A stretch of DNA of 38,273 nucleotides from Methylobacter sp. GTDB taxonomy: Bacteria; Pseudomonadota; Gammaproteobacteria; Methylococcales; Methylomonadaceae. Position 1 is the stretch's first letter; every line of letters starts with the position of its first letter. The DNA is taken from positions 1-38,273 of the forward strand of contig SCPZ01000114.1 in assembly GCA_004299305.1 (NCBI GenBank), read 5' to 3'. The notes below the pieces were generated by a model that made no database searches, was not told the origin of the DNA, and saw only the letters and a program-made list of their open reading frames with translations. Shown here in pieces: positions 25,732 to 34,951 of the stretch. The translations under genes and the position numbers were made by a program.

Positions 25732-28557
25732 ATGAGTAAGCTGCTTAAACTTTTTCAAGATTCTTCTTCCCTCTATGGCAGCAACGCCGGCTTTATTGAA
25801 AACCTATATGAACGCTTTCTGGAAGACCCTGACTCGGTTGAACCCAGCTGGCAAGCAAAATTCAAGGATATTCACAACGGCGCCGATTTTGAGACACCGC
25901 ACAGCCCCGTCATAGAACGCTTTGCGCAACTTGCACTTAAATCGCAAGGCAGGCTGGCGAAATTACAGGATTTTACCGAAGAAAGCGTCAAAAAACAGTC
26001 GGCTGTTGCCCGGCTGATTAATCATTACCGGGTTCGCGGACATCAGATTGCCAACAATAACCCGCTGGGGAAAACCTTGCCGCCGCCTGCCGACATGGAT
26101 CCCGCTTATTACGGTCTTTCCGAGCCGGACATGGACACCTTGTTCGATACCGGCGCGCTTTATGGTGTTGACCGATTGCCGTTACGCGACATTATTGCCA
26201 ATCTGCAAGAGATTTACTGCGGCAGCATCGGCGCTGAGTACATGCATATAGTCGATACTCAAATCAGGCGCTGGATAATAAACCGCCTGGAAAGCTCTAA
26301 AGCCAACTTAGAACTGGAGCCTGAAAAAAAATACTGGTTACTACAATTACTGACCGCCGCCGAGGGCATAGAAAGCCATTTGCACAATCGCTTTGTCGGC
26401 CAAAAACGTTTTTCCCTGGAGGGCGGAGAATCGCTGATCCCGATTCTGGATGAATTAATTCAAGGGCTCGGAGCAAAAGGCGTTAACGAAATCGTGATCG
26501 GCATGGCGCATCGAGGCCGGTTAAATGTATTGGTCAACATCCTGGGTAAAAGCCCCGCCAGCCTATTTAATGAATTTGCCGGCACCTCGCCGCTTTCGCC
26601 GGGCGTCAGCACCGGCGATGTAAAATACCACATGGGTTTTTCATCCGACCTTAGCACCCCCGGCGGGCCGACTCATATAACATTGGCATTCAATCCATCG
26701 CATCTGGAGATCATTAACCCGGTTGTCGAAGGTTCGGTCAAGGCTCGCCAGGACAGGGCCGGAGAAAACGGCATAAACACGGTGATCCCGATATTAATCC
26801 ACGGCGATGCGGCCTTTTCAGGCCAGGGCATCATCATGGAAACCTTGAATATGTCGCAAACCCGCGCTTTTTCCACCGGCGGAACCGTACATATAGTCAT
26901 CAATAATCAAATCGGCTTTACCACCAGCAATCCGCAGGATGCACGCTCCACGCTGTATTGCACCGATGTGGCCAGCATGATCCAGGCGCCGGTTTTTCAT
27001 GTCAACGGCGATGACCCCGACGCCGTTATATTTGTCACCAAGCTGGCGATAGATTACCGGATGACCTTTAATAAGGATGTGGTCATCGATCTTATTTGCT
27101 ATCGGAGGCTAGGACATAATGAAGCTGACGAACCGTCGACCACTCAACCTTTGATGTATAAAAAAATCCGCAAACTGAAGACGACGCGGAAAATTTACGC
27201 AGAAAAACTCATTAAAGCCGGTCTTATCACCGCCGAACAAGCGACAGAGTTGGAGCAAAATTACCAAAAACTGCTCGAAGCCGGTGAAGTCGTTTCCAGA
27301 CCGGTCCTGACCGACGGCCCCTACCCTTACACCAATCAATGGAATAAATTCCTGGGCAGCGACTGGAAGTCACCCTGCAATACCTCGGTTTCCATAGACC
27401 GCCTGCGTTTTTGTAACGACAGAATGCAGCGTTTGCCGACCGGTTTTGAATTACACCCCAGAGTCGCCAAAGTCATGGAGAACCGCCGTAAAATGGCGGC
27501 GGGAGCCATGCCGCTGGATTGGGGATTTGCCGAAAACATGGCCTATGCGACACTGCTGATAAAAAAATACCATGTGCGTTTGATCGGGCAAGATGTCGGT
27601 CGCGGCACCTTTGTACATCGCCATGCTGTTTTTCATAATCAACTCAATAATAAAACCTATACGCCGCTTAAGCACCTGGATAAAGATCAGGGCAATGCAC
27701 AGATTTTCGATTCCCTGCTTTCCGAGGCGGGCGTGTTAGGTTTCGAATACGGCTACAGCACCACGATGCCGAATACCCTAGTTATCTGGGAAGCGCAATT
27801 CGGCGATTTTGCCAATGGTGCGCAAGTGGTTATCGATCAATTTATCAGTTCCGGCGAAACCAAATGGGGCCGCATGTGCCACTTGGTCATGTTGTTGCCG
27901 CACGGCTTTGAAGGCCAAGGACCGGAACACTCCTCCGCCCGGCTGGAACGCTACCTGCAACTGTGCGCCGAACATAACATCCAGGTTTGCTGTCCGACTA
28001 CGCCTGCGCAAATTTTTCATTTGCTGCGCCGCCAGATGTTGCGCCCTTATCGAAAACCATTGATAGTCATGAGCCCCAAGAGCTTGCTGCGGCATAAACT
28101 TGCGGTTTCCACACTGGAAGATTTGACTGGCGGTCAGTTCCTGCCCGTCATCGGAGAGCAAGATGACATCAACCCCAAAAAAGTGACGCGCCTTGTCTTA
28201 TGTGCAGGCAAAGTCTACTACGACCTGCTGGAAGTACGGCGTCAGGACCAGCTTAAGCATGTCGCCATTGCCCGTATAGAACAGCTCTACCCTTTCCCCG
28301 ATGAATTATTTAAAGCGGAAGTCGCCAGATACCCCTTGCTGAAAGAGTTCATCTGGTGCCAGGAAGAACCCCAGAATCAAGGCGTCTGGTATCAGTCCAA
28401 ACATCACTTTAGCGACAACCTCGACCCCAAAATCAACATGACTTATGCCGGTCGCGAAGCATCGGCCGCGCCCGCCGTCGGCAATTTTCGCGTCCATATC
28501 GAACAACAAAAAGCAGTCGTCCAATCGGCCCTTTACGGCAAACCTTCAGGAAAATAA
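25732..28557 (+). CDS. sucA: 2-oxoglutarate dehydrogenase E1 component
   Basis: The 941-residue protein is the thiamine-diphosphate E1 that decarboxylates 2-oxoglutarate and passes the succinyl group to the E2 lipoyl arm. It opens with the typical small N-terminal helix domain ([20 protein letters not shown]), which binds E2 and E3, then [13 protein letters not shown] near 260, the TPP-binding GDAAFSGQG and NNQIGFTT near 362-400, and the C-terminal [15 protein letters not shown]-type segment ([20 protein letters not shown]). Length is normal. It is the first gene of sucA-sucB-lpd; sucB begins two bases after its stop. Confidence 0.97.
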   Translation: MSKLLKLFQDSSSLYGSNAGFIENLYERFLEDPDSVEPSWQAKFKDIHNGADFETPHSPVIERFAQLALKSQGRLAKLQDFTEESVKKQSAVARLINHYRVRGHQIANNNPLGKTLPPPADMDPAYYGLSEPDMDTLFDTGALYGVDRLPLRDIIANLQEIYCGSIGAEYMHIVDTQIRRWIINRLESSKANLELEPEKKYWLLQLLTAAEGIESHLHNRFVGQKRFSLEGGESLIPILDELIQGLGAKGVNEIVIGMAHRGRLNVLVNILGKSPASLFNEFAGTSPLSPGVSTGDVKYHMGFSSDLSTPGGPTHITLAFNPSHLEIINPVVEGSVKARQDRAGENGINTVIPILIHGDAAFSGQGIIMETLNMSQTRAFSTGGTVHIVINNQIGFTTSNPQDARSTLYCTDVASMIQAPVFHVNGDDPDAVIFVTKLAIDYRMTFNKDVVIDLICYRRLGHNEADEPSTTQPLMYKKIRKLKTTRKIYAEKLIKAGLITAEQATELEQNYQKLLEAGEVVSRPVLTDGPYPYTNQWNKFLGSDWKSPCNTSVSIDRLRFCNDRMQRLPTGFELHPRVAKVMENRRKMAAGAMPLDWGFAENMAYATLLIKKYHVRLIGQDVGRGTFVHRHAVFHNQLNNKTYTPLKHLDKDQGNAQIFDSLLSEAGVLGFEYGYSTTMPNTLVIWEAQFGDFANGAQVVIDQFISSGETKWGRMCHLVMLLPHGFEGQGPEHSSARLERYLQLCAEHNIQVCCPTTPAQIFHLLRRQMLRPYRKPLIVMSPKSLLRHKLAVSTLEDLTGGQFLPVIGEQDDINPKKVTRLVLCAGKVYYDLLEVRRQDQLKHVAIARIEQLYPFPDELFKAEVARYPLLKEFIWCQEEPQNQGVWYQSKHHFSDNLDPKINMTYAGREASAAPAVGNFRVHIEQQKAVVQSALYGKPSGK

Positions 28558-28559
28558 TA

Positions 28560-29822
28560 ATGAGCATTGAAGTCCTAGTTCCCAACCTCCCCGAATCCGT
28601 TTCCGATGCGACGCTGATTACTTGGCACAAGCAACCCGGCGACACCGTTATCAAGAACGAAAATCTCGTCGACCTTGAAACGGACAAAGTAGTGCTCGAA
28701 GTTCCGGCCCCGGAATCCGGCATCCTCGGCAAAATACTCAAGAATGACGGCGCCATTGTAGTCGGCGGCGATGTATTGGCCTTGCTGGAACCCCAAGCCA
28801 TTCAACTGCCTTCCGGGCAAACTGTAAAGACGCCTCCTGAACCCGAAGACGATGAATCGGACATACCGCTAAGCCCTTCGGTGCGCCGATTAATTGCCGA
28901 AAATGCGCTGAACCCTTCCCTGATCAAAGGTTCAGGAAAAGATGGCCGCCTAACCAAGACCGATGTATTGGATTACCTGCATAAAAAAACCTTGCAGGAA
29001 GCCCAGCTCATAATACCGGCTAGCAAAGTCGAAATCCCCCTCGACACCCCCTTAGCAAAAGGGGGAGCAGAAAGCCCTCCGTTGATGAAGAAAGACACCG
29101 AAGACAGGGGAATTTCAAACCTGCGCCCGGAACAGCGCGTCCCGATGACCCGGCTAAGAGCCAAGGTCGCCGAACGCCTGTTACAAGCACAGCAAAATGC
29201 GGCAATGCTGACCACATTCAACGAAGTCAACATGCAAAACGTGATTGATCTTCGCAACCAGTACAAAGCCCGATTCGAGCAAAAACACCATGTCAAACTC
29301 GGCTTCATGTCGTTTTTTGTCAAGGCCTCTATCGAAGCGTTAAAACGCTTCCCGGCCATCAACGCCTCCATTGACGATAACGATATTATCTATCACGGCT
29401 ACTACGACATAGGCATCGCCGTCAGCACCGAGCGCGGCCTGATCGTACCGGTATTACGCGACGCAGATCAGCTCGATTTTGCCGGCATCGAACAAAGCAT
29501 CGTCGACTTCGGCGCAAAAACCAAAGCCGGCACCCTAACCTACGACGACTTGAAAGGCGGCACCTTCACCATTACCAACGGCGGCATTTTCGGCTCGATG
29601 CTGTCCACGCCGATACTCAATCCGCCGCAGTGCGCCATCTTGGGTATGCATGCGATCAAGGAGCGGCCTGTTGTTGAGAACGGGCAGATTGTTATCAGGC
29701 CGATTATGTATCTGGCCTTATCCTACGATCATCGCCTGGTTGACGGGCGCGAAGCCGTGCAATTTTTAGTCACCATCAAAGAATGCCTGGAAGCGCCCGC
29801 TCACCTATTGCTTAATATATAG
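28560..29822 (+). CDS. sucB: Dihydrolipoamide succinyltransferase (E2 of 2-oxoglutarate dehydrogenase)
   Basis: 420 residues: a lipoyl domain with the modified lysine K43 in [11 protein letters not shown], a peripheral-subunit-binding domain at about 103-140 ([17 protein letters not shown]), and a catalytic core with [13 protein letters not shown] near the C-terminus. It transfers the succinyl group to CoA. It is preceded by sucA, whose end AGGAAAATAAT supplies its ribosome-binding site. Oddity: the linker between about residues 157 and 187 ([20 protein letters not shown] and on) is encoded by a palindromic repeat and differs from the usual Ala/Pro-rich linker; see the separate repeat entry. 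Confidence 0.96.
   Translation: MSIEVLVPNLPESVSDATLITWHKQPGDTVIKNENLVDLETDKVVLEVPAPESGILGKILKNDGAIVVGGDVLALLEPQAIQLPSGQTVKTPPEPEDDESDIPLSPSVRRLIAENALNPSLIKGSGKDGRLTKTDVLDYLHKKTLQEAQLIIPASKVEIPLDTPLAKGGAESPPLMKKDTEDRGISNLRPEQRVPMTRLRAKVAERLLQAQQNAAMLTTFNEVNMQNVIDLRNQYKARFEQKHHVKLGFMSFFVKASIEALKRFPAINASIDDNDIIYHGYYDIGIAVSTERGLIVPVLRDADQLDFAGIEQSIVDFGAKTKAGTLTYDDLKGGTFTITNGGIFGSMLSTPILNPPQCAILGMHAIKERPVVENGQIVIRPIMYLALSYDHRLVDGREAVQFLVTIKECLEAPAHLLLNI
29031..29116. repeat. In-frame palindromic repeat inside sucB
   Basis: GAAATCCCCCT and AGGGGAATTTC form the outer arms (one mismatch), and CCCCCTT(29047-29053)/AAGGGGG(29059-29065) an inner hairpin. The unit keeps the sucB reading frame open and sits between the E3-binding and catalytic domains, where extra residues should be tolerated. 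Confidence 0.65.
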
Positions 29823-29868
29823 CGGCTACTCTATGCGCTGAATAATTACCCGACTTTTAGGATAACTC

Positions 29869-31296
29869 ATGCCAAACAAGCAAACGCAAGCGTTCGACGT
29901 AATCGTGATCGGCGCAGGGCCGGCAGGCTATTCAGGCGCCATACGGTGCGCCCAACTCGGCTTGAAAACAGCCTGTATTGATAACTGGTACGACAAAAAA
30001 GGCTTAGTCAGCCTGGGCGGCACCTACCTCAATGCGGGGTGCGTTGCGTCTATCGCCTTGCTGGAATCGGCGAAAAATTATCACTCGTTGATCCATAACC
30101 TAAAAGAACACGGCATCCATACCAAAGCGGTTTCCCTGGATATTCCGCTAATGATGCAGCGCAAAAACAACATTATCGACACACTCAGTCAACAAATTGC
30201 CGACTCGTTTACAGATCACAAAATTACCTACATACAGGCGGAAGCCAAACTGCTCAATGAGCGACTGGTGAAAATTACGCCGCTTGATCAATCGGCGGCA
30301 TCAATACTCGAAGCTAAGCATATTATCCTGGCCTCGGGCTCTTCCCCGATCGACTTATCCTGCGCACCGATAGACAACGAATTTATTATCGATTCGACAA
30401 TGGCTTTAAACCTCGACGCGGTACCCAAGCGTTTAGCCATTATCGGTGCGGGTGTCATCGGCCTTGAATTAGCCAGCATCTGGAACAGGCTTGGCGCTGA
30501 AACGATTTTGCTGGAAGCGCAGGAAACATTTTTAAGCATGACCGACCAGCAAATTGCGCGGGAAGCTTATCGTATTTATAGCGAACAGGGATTGGAACTG
30601 CGCTTGGGGGCACGGGTCATTTCAGCCAAAAAAGGCAGTAAAAAGGTCACCGTAGAATATCAGGACAGTGACGGCACACATGCCCTGCGGGTCGATAAAC
30701 TCATTGTCGCATCCGGTCGAAAACCCAATACCGAAAACCTGGCCGCCGCCGAAGCCAACTTACTGCTCGACGAAAACGGCTATGTCCACGTCGATGAAAA
30801 TTGCCGCACCACCCTGCCCGGCGTTTACGCCATCGGCGACCTGACCTTGCTCGGTCCGATGATTGCCCATAAAGGCATAGAAGAAGGCCTATTTGTTGCC
30901 GAGCAAATCGCCGGTATTCACAACGCCGTCAACTATGGACTCCTGCCCAGCGTTGTTTTTACCGATCCTGAAATCGCCTGGGTAGGTCAAACCGAACAAG
31001 CCTTAAGAGCCATGGGCGAATCCATCAAAATCGGCACATTCCCGTTAAATGCCACAGCTCGGGCTCAAGCCATGGGCCAAACTGAAGGCATAGTTAAAAT
31101 CATCGCTGACGCAAATACCGACACCATACTCGGCGTTCATATTATTGGCACGCAAGCCTCAGAAATGATTGCCGAAGCCGTACTGGCTATGGAGTTCTCC
31201 GCCAGCAGCGAAGACTTGGCCAGAACCATACACGCCCACCCCACCCTTGCAAAAGCCCTGCATGGCGCGGCGCTTGCTCTTAAAAACAAGAAATAA
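29869..31296 (+). CDS. lpd: Dihydrolipoyl dehydrogenase-like protein (E3) lacking catalytic residues
   Basis: 475 residues with the full pyridine-nucleotide-disulfide oxidoreductase layout: FAD motif VIGAGPAGYSGAIRCAQLG at the N-terminus, NAD motif IIGAGVIGLELASIWNRLG near 192-211, FAD motif VYAIGDLTLLGPMIAHKGIE near 320, and a dimerisation domain. The position as third gene after sucA and sucB gives the Lpd call. The redox centre, normally GG-CLNVGCIPSKA, reads GGTYLNAGCVASIA here: C58 remains but its partner is Y53, and the conserved lysine of PSK is I62. The active-site dyad HAHPTL-E is HAHPTLAK, so the glutamate is K462. It can bind FAD but should not reduce lipoamide. A second Lpd elsewhere in the genome would have to supply the activity. 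Confidence 0.9.
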   Translation: MPNKQTQAFDVIVIGAGPAGYSGAIRCAQLGLKTACIDNWYDKKGLVSLGGTYLNAGCVASIALLESAKNYHSLIHNLKEHGIHTKAVSLDIPLMMQRKNNIIDTLSQQIADSFTDHKITYIQAEAKLLNERLVKITPLDQSAASILEAKHIILASGSSPIDLSCAPIDNEFIIDSTMALNLDAVPKRLAIIGAGVIGLELASIWNRLGAETILLEAQETFLSMTDQQIAREAYRIYSEQGLELRLGARVISAKKGSKKVTVEYQDSDGTHALRVDKLIVASGRKPNTENLAAAEANLLLDENGYVHVDENCRTTLPGVYAIGDLTLLGPMIAHKGIEEGLFVAEQIAGIHNAVNYGLLPSVVFTDPEIAWVGQTEQALRAMGESIKIGTFPLNATARAQAMGQTEGIVKIIADANTDTILGVHIIGTQASEMIAEAVLAMEFSASSEDLARTIHAHPTLAKALHGAALALKNKK

Positions 31297-31307
31297 GGGA
31301 GCGCTGT

Positions 31308-31376
31308 GGATAACTGGGGTCAGGGATAACTGGGGTCAGAGTAAACTTAGATTAACTTTACTCTGACCCCAGTTAT
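31308..31376. repeat. GGGGTCAGAG-type palindrome with tandem unit
   Basis: GGATAACTGGGGTCAG is repeated twice (31308-31323, 31324-31339). ATAACTGGGGTCAGAGTAAA at 31326-31345 pairs perfectly with 31357-31376. This hairpin ends the truncated Rhs reading frame that follows on the minus strand, and is a known type of REP-like sequence often associated with IS200-like transposases. Confidence 0.8.
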
Positions 31377-32085
31377 TCCAGCTGTAGTTGGCGGTTTTGC
31401 CACGGGCATCGATGCGGGTGGCGAGGTTTCCGGCGGCATCGTGGTTGGCATCGGTGCTGCCGGTGTCGGGGCTGGTTTGTTTGCGCAGGTTGCCCAAGCT
31501 GTCCATGGCGTAATGGGTGCTGAGGTTGCGCGGGTCGGTGATACTGGTGACTTGTCCCTGGCTGTCGTAGGCGGTGTCGATTTGTCCCAGGGTGCTGCCG
31601 ATGATGCTTGGATGGGGTTCAAGTTGACGAACCGCTTGGTTCAGGGTGTCGTACTGGGTCTGACGGATGCGCCCGAGCGGGTCGGTGATTTGGGTCAGGT
31701 TGCCGTTGGCGTTATATTGGTAGCTGGTGATTGCCGGAGCCGAGAAGCTGGCGTTCACTGATCGCGCTTGGCTCAGAGTAACGGTGCAGGTGGTTGCGGT
31801 GCCGGTACATGCGCCGAACCAGCCGCCGAAGGTCGAGCCGGTTGTCGGTATCGCGGTTAGGGTGACGACGCTGCCGGGTGTGAAGGTTGCGCTACAGGTT
31901 GCACCGCAGTCGATTCCGGCTGGTGAGCTGGTGAGGGTGCCGGTTCCTGATCCGGTTTTGGCGAGATTGAACCTTCTTGGCCGGACGACAGTTTTTCGTT
32001 GCCCAAAATTCCGGTGTTCGGTTGTGGAACGGCGGCGAATAGGTTGATAACCGTTTTTATATTTAAGCATCAAAATATTGGGCAT
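31336..32085 (-). pseudogene. Rhs/YD-repeat protein fragment with InlB-like domain
   Basis: The 249-codon frame holds YD-repeats (YQYNANGNLTQITDPLGRIR, YAMDSLGNLRKQT, HDAAGNLATRIDARG) after a divergent InlB B-repeat-like domain (FTPGSVVTLTAIPTTGSTFG, then GWFGACTGTATTCTVTL). It lacks the Rhs N-terminal export region, core DPIG motif and toxin tip. The 3' end is lost in the palindrome at 31326-31376, which supplies the last codons and stop. It is a remnant, and its first 30 residues look off-frame. Confidence 0.8.
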
Positions 32086-32196
32086 GAATATTGTTGGAAT
32101 GTTAAACCCCGAGGTTCACGAACAATCCATTTCGAGTATCAAGATTTACAGCATAGCTAGACATCGAAAAGGGGCGCGATGCGCCCCCTACCCGGC

Positions 32197-32568
32197 TTAA
32201 GCACCCATTGCAGATAAAAGTATTGCTTTAAGGTTTTCCACATCATCACCCATTACAAAATCTATCGCAGAATCACCATAATCATTTCTAATCGTTGGAT
32301 TGGCTCCAGCGTTTAAAAGAGCTAAAACGATTTCCTTATGCTTTTTAAGAGCCGCATTATGTAACGGTGTATTTCCGATATCCCCTCTAACGTTTACATC
32401 AACATTCGTACCTAACATAGTTATTAAGTCGTCTATATCACCTCTATAACTTGCAATATGCAACGGGGTTTCTTCATCAATGCCAGCTTGATCAAATCTA
32501 AAGAGATCAACATTTTCAAAGGAATCCATCTTTTTATACTTTTCCAAGAGAATCTCTTTATACGTCAT
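32197..32568 (-). CDS. Ankyrin-repeat protein, candidate Rhs immunity protein
   Basis: 123 residues from the ATG at 32568, preceded by AAAGGTG; an upstream ATG at 32592 would overlap the Rhs stop by 10 bases. It contains about three ankyrin repeats: ETPLHIASYRGDIDDLITML, VNVRGDIGNTPLHNAALKKH, and a final NPTIRNDYGDSAIDF unit. Its position directly downstream of the Rhs toxin tip, in the same direction, is where cognate immunity genes lie. Ankyrin-type immunity proteins are known in polymorphic toxin systems, but the pairing here is inferred. Confidence 0.75.
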   Translation of the reverse strand: MTYKEILLEKYKKMDSFENVDLFRFDQAGIDEETPLHIASYRGDIDDLITMLGTNVDVNVRGDIGNTPLHNAALKKHKEIVLALLNAGANPTIRNDYGDSAIDFVMGDDVENLKAILLSAMGA

Positions 32569-32582
32569 TTGTGATGCACCTT

Positions 32583-33770
32583 TTATGGGCATTTTTTAGG
32601 GCACATCTCGTCATATTGTTTTTTCCACTCTGCAATTTCTTGTCTTTTCAATTGAATTTCATTGAAATGGCGACCGCTTGGAAACTTTGGATGCGGCCAA
32701 TTTTTATCCCACTGTTCTTTCATATCATAAAGTTGCTCATGGTGGTCAATTTTATTTCTTAGATCTTTACATGGATCGCCAGTTTTTGAATATCCTTGGT
32801 CTGCAAAGTCTTTATATGCTTGATGCTCCTGATTCCTTCTGACCTTATCACTTAATGAATCAGCAATCATTCCCCCTCCAAGCCCAAAGGTCAAACCATC
32901 TACAATAGCCTGACCCGCAGTGATAAGGATTGTCCCTTCAATAATACAAGCGTCTTCCAAACATAATCCCTTTGAATCAGCCCACCTAATTGGATTCCCT
33001 CTGACATAGGTATAAGTATTAACCCCACCGCTTTGCCCAATCGGATCACTTTCAATATATCTACCCGTCTTCGAGTCATAATCCCTAAAATAGTTATAAA
33101 ACAGCCCGGTTTCCGCATCGTAATATTGCCCCGGAAAGCGCAGGTTAAAGACAAAGTCGCCTAGGCCTGAAGGGTTTTGATCCGGTAGGCTGTTGCCGAA
33201 AGCTTCGGACTCCCAAGTCCACACGATTTTGCTGTCATTTGGCCGAGTAATTTTTCTCGGCGTCCCCAGATGATCGGCATGGATGTAGTAGATGTCGGTT
33301 GTGGCACTTGCGGGGATTGTCGGTTTCAGCACCGCCACCGGCAAGTCGCCCAGCCAGATGATTTCCTGAATCAGTTGGCCGGTGGCGTCATATTCGCCGG
33401 TCAGATGGCCTTGCTCGTCATAGAAATATTGGGTGGTATTGCCTCCGTTGGTTTTAGTCACGCGCTGGCCGATGGCGTCGTAGCCGTAGTTGACTGTTTG
33501 CCCGGTTGCTGTGTCGGTGGTTGCGATGCGCCGTCCTGCTGAGTTATAGCTGTGGGTGAACCTGCCGTCGCCGGTCAGGTTGCCCATTAGATCGTAACTG
33601 TAACTGACGGTTTGCGCTCCGCTCTGGCTTTGCAGCCGGTTGCTGTTGGCATCGGTGCTGTAGCTGTACTGGGTGGTATTGTCCTTTATTTTGCCGGTGC
33701 GGTTACCGCTCAGATCGTAACTGTAGTCGATGCGGCTTAGGGCCGGTTCGCCGCGTTGGCTGCCGGTCAA
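32583..33770 (-). pseudogene. C-terminal part of an Rhs/YD-repeat protein with a toxin-like tip, 5' truncated
   Basis: The 395-codon frame (TTG at 33770) contains YD-repeats, the Rhs core DHLGTPRKITRP and RFPGQYYDAETGLFYNYF, then YDSKTGRYIESDPIG. The tip that follows (about 260-395) has a hydrophobic piece and a charged, cysteine-bearing end (CKDLRNKIDHHEQLYDMKEQ, WKKQYDEMCPKKCP); I do not recognise its activity. The 5' end is broken: upstream codons are stopped by a palindromic repeat inserted at 33803. It may be a silent orphan tip, or expressed as a fragment. Confidence 0.82.
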
Positions 33771-33802
33771 TCGATCGAGTTGGTCGTATTCGTGGCGTTT
33801 TT

Positions 33803-33911
33803 ATCGTTCCTACGCTCCGGCGTGGGAATGCATCCTACAACGCTCCAGCGTTGCTAACCGCGACGCTAGAGCGTCACTAACTGCATTCCCACGCCGGAGC
33901 GTGGGAACGAT
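33803..33911. repeat. 30-bp-arm palindromic element interrupting the Rhs gene
   Basis: Arms at 33803-33832 (ATCGTTCCTACGCTCCGGCG and on) and 33882-33911 pair over 30 bases with one mismatch. The interior has two smaller hairpins (AACGCTCCAGCGTT; GACGCTAGAGCGTC). It introduces the stop that cuts the Rhs frame. Confidence 0.88.
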
Positions 33912-33965
33912 GCGAAATCCTGTTTTCTCGTTTCCATGCGTAAGGCCATAAGATGCGCAAAAGTT

Positions 33966-34034
33966 ATAGGATGTGCTGAGGTACGAAGCGCATCATTCGC
34001 GACAGATGCGCCTCCTATCGTCGGCACATCCTAT
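33966..34034. repeat. Palindromic element with ATAGGATGTGC arms
   Basis: ATAGGATGTGC at 33966-33976 and its complement at 34024-34034, with an inner GCGCATC/GATGCGC pair. It lies immediately upstream of the HNH gene's open frame. Confidence 0.75.
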
Positions 34035-34111
34035 GGCCCTCCCAAAATTTTCTCTCGCTTAACTCTATCTCCCAAAGAATCGGCGAAATCGATAAACACT
34101 ACGCCGTCTTT

Positions 34112-34729
34112 ATGAGCAAAAATTCTAACGGCAAATGCCCTTTTTACGGAATCAACGATGTAAAAGGCGATTATCACACTAAGCGGGAGGCTTATGACCA
34201 TTATTTACCTAAAGGGACATATCCGTTTAACTCGATCAACTTTCGTAACTTGGCGCCCGCTTGCCATGAATGCAACAGCTCTTACAAATTAGCCCAAGAC
34301 CCGCTTTATAAGGCTAAAGACCCTCTCTTGGCACAAACTGGAGGCAGACGAAAATCGTTTTACCCTTATCAGGTCAACAAATACACCATTGAATTCAAAA
34401 TTACACTGAATGGTCATGACTGGACTAATATTCAGCCCACCGATATTGAATTGCACACAGGGCCAAACGAATATCGTGAGGAATTAGATACTTGGCTGGA
34501 TATATATGGAATTGACGAGCGTTATAAAGCCAAATGTTGCGGAGAAAACGATGGCAAAGGTTGGATCAGGGAAATCGTTGATGAATCCCAGAACTTTAAC
34601 CTAACGCCACAGCAATATTTGCAAGGCAAACTAAAAACAGCAATAAACGCCCCTTGGGTAGATGTTAATTTTTTAAAGAAACCTTTTCTTGAAGCCTGCC
34701 GTAACGCCGGGTTATTTGATGACGCGTAA
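34112..34729 (+). CDS. HNH endonuclease domain protein, possibly 5' truncated
   Basis: 205 residues from the first ATG. The N-terminal half shows an HNH pattern: C-P-F-Y-G, then DHYLPKGTYPF, NFRNLAPACHECNSSYK, with paired cysteines for a structural zinc. The same frame remains open upstream for more than 20 sensible codons (LNSISQRIGEIDKHYAVF) to the palindromic repeat at 34034, so the true N-terminus may have been removed by it. The C-terminal part (about 90-205) is not recognised. It may belong to the decayed toxin locus or to a defence function. Confidence 0.75.
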   Translation: MSKNSNGKCPFYGINDVKGDYHTKREAYDHYLPKGTYPFNSINFRNLAPACHECNSSYKLAQDPLYKAKDPLLAQTGGRRKSFYPYQVNKYTIEFKITLNGHDWTNIQPTDIELHTGPNEYREELDTWLDIYGIDERYKAKCCGENDGKGWIREIVDESQNFNLTPQQYLQGKLKTAINAPWVDVNFLKKPFLEACRNAGLFDDA

Positions 34730-34951
34730 TAGGACAGATGTTAATTGATGAGGCGAAATACGAGGCCTCTTCAGGCTCATTCAGTATTGGAATAGGCTAA
34801 AACTTAAAGATCGAATAACAATACAATTAAGTAGCGAATTAGTGGATGTCATAGACTTGAATGGGATATTATCAAACTGAAGAAAGTACGGTGCTAGGGT
34901 TAGGCGTTTACAAAAGTACGCGATGCTCACTTTAAAATAGAATTAATTCCA
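34730..34951. other. Intergenic region upstream of the HD-GYP gene
   Basis: 222 bases, AT-rich, with no hairpin or gene I can support. It presumably holds the HD-GYP promoter. Confidence 0.3.
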
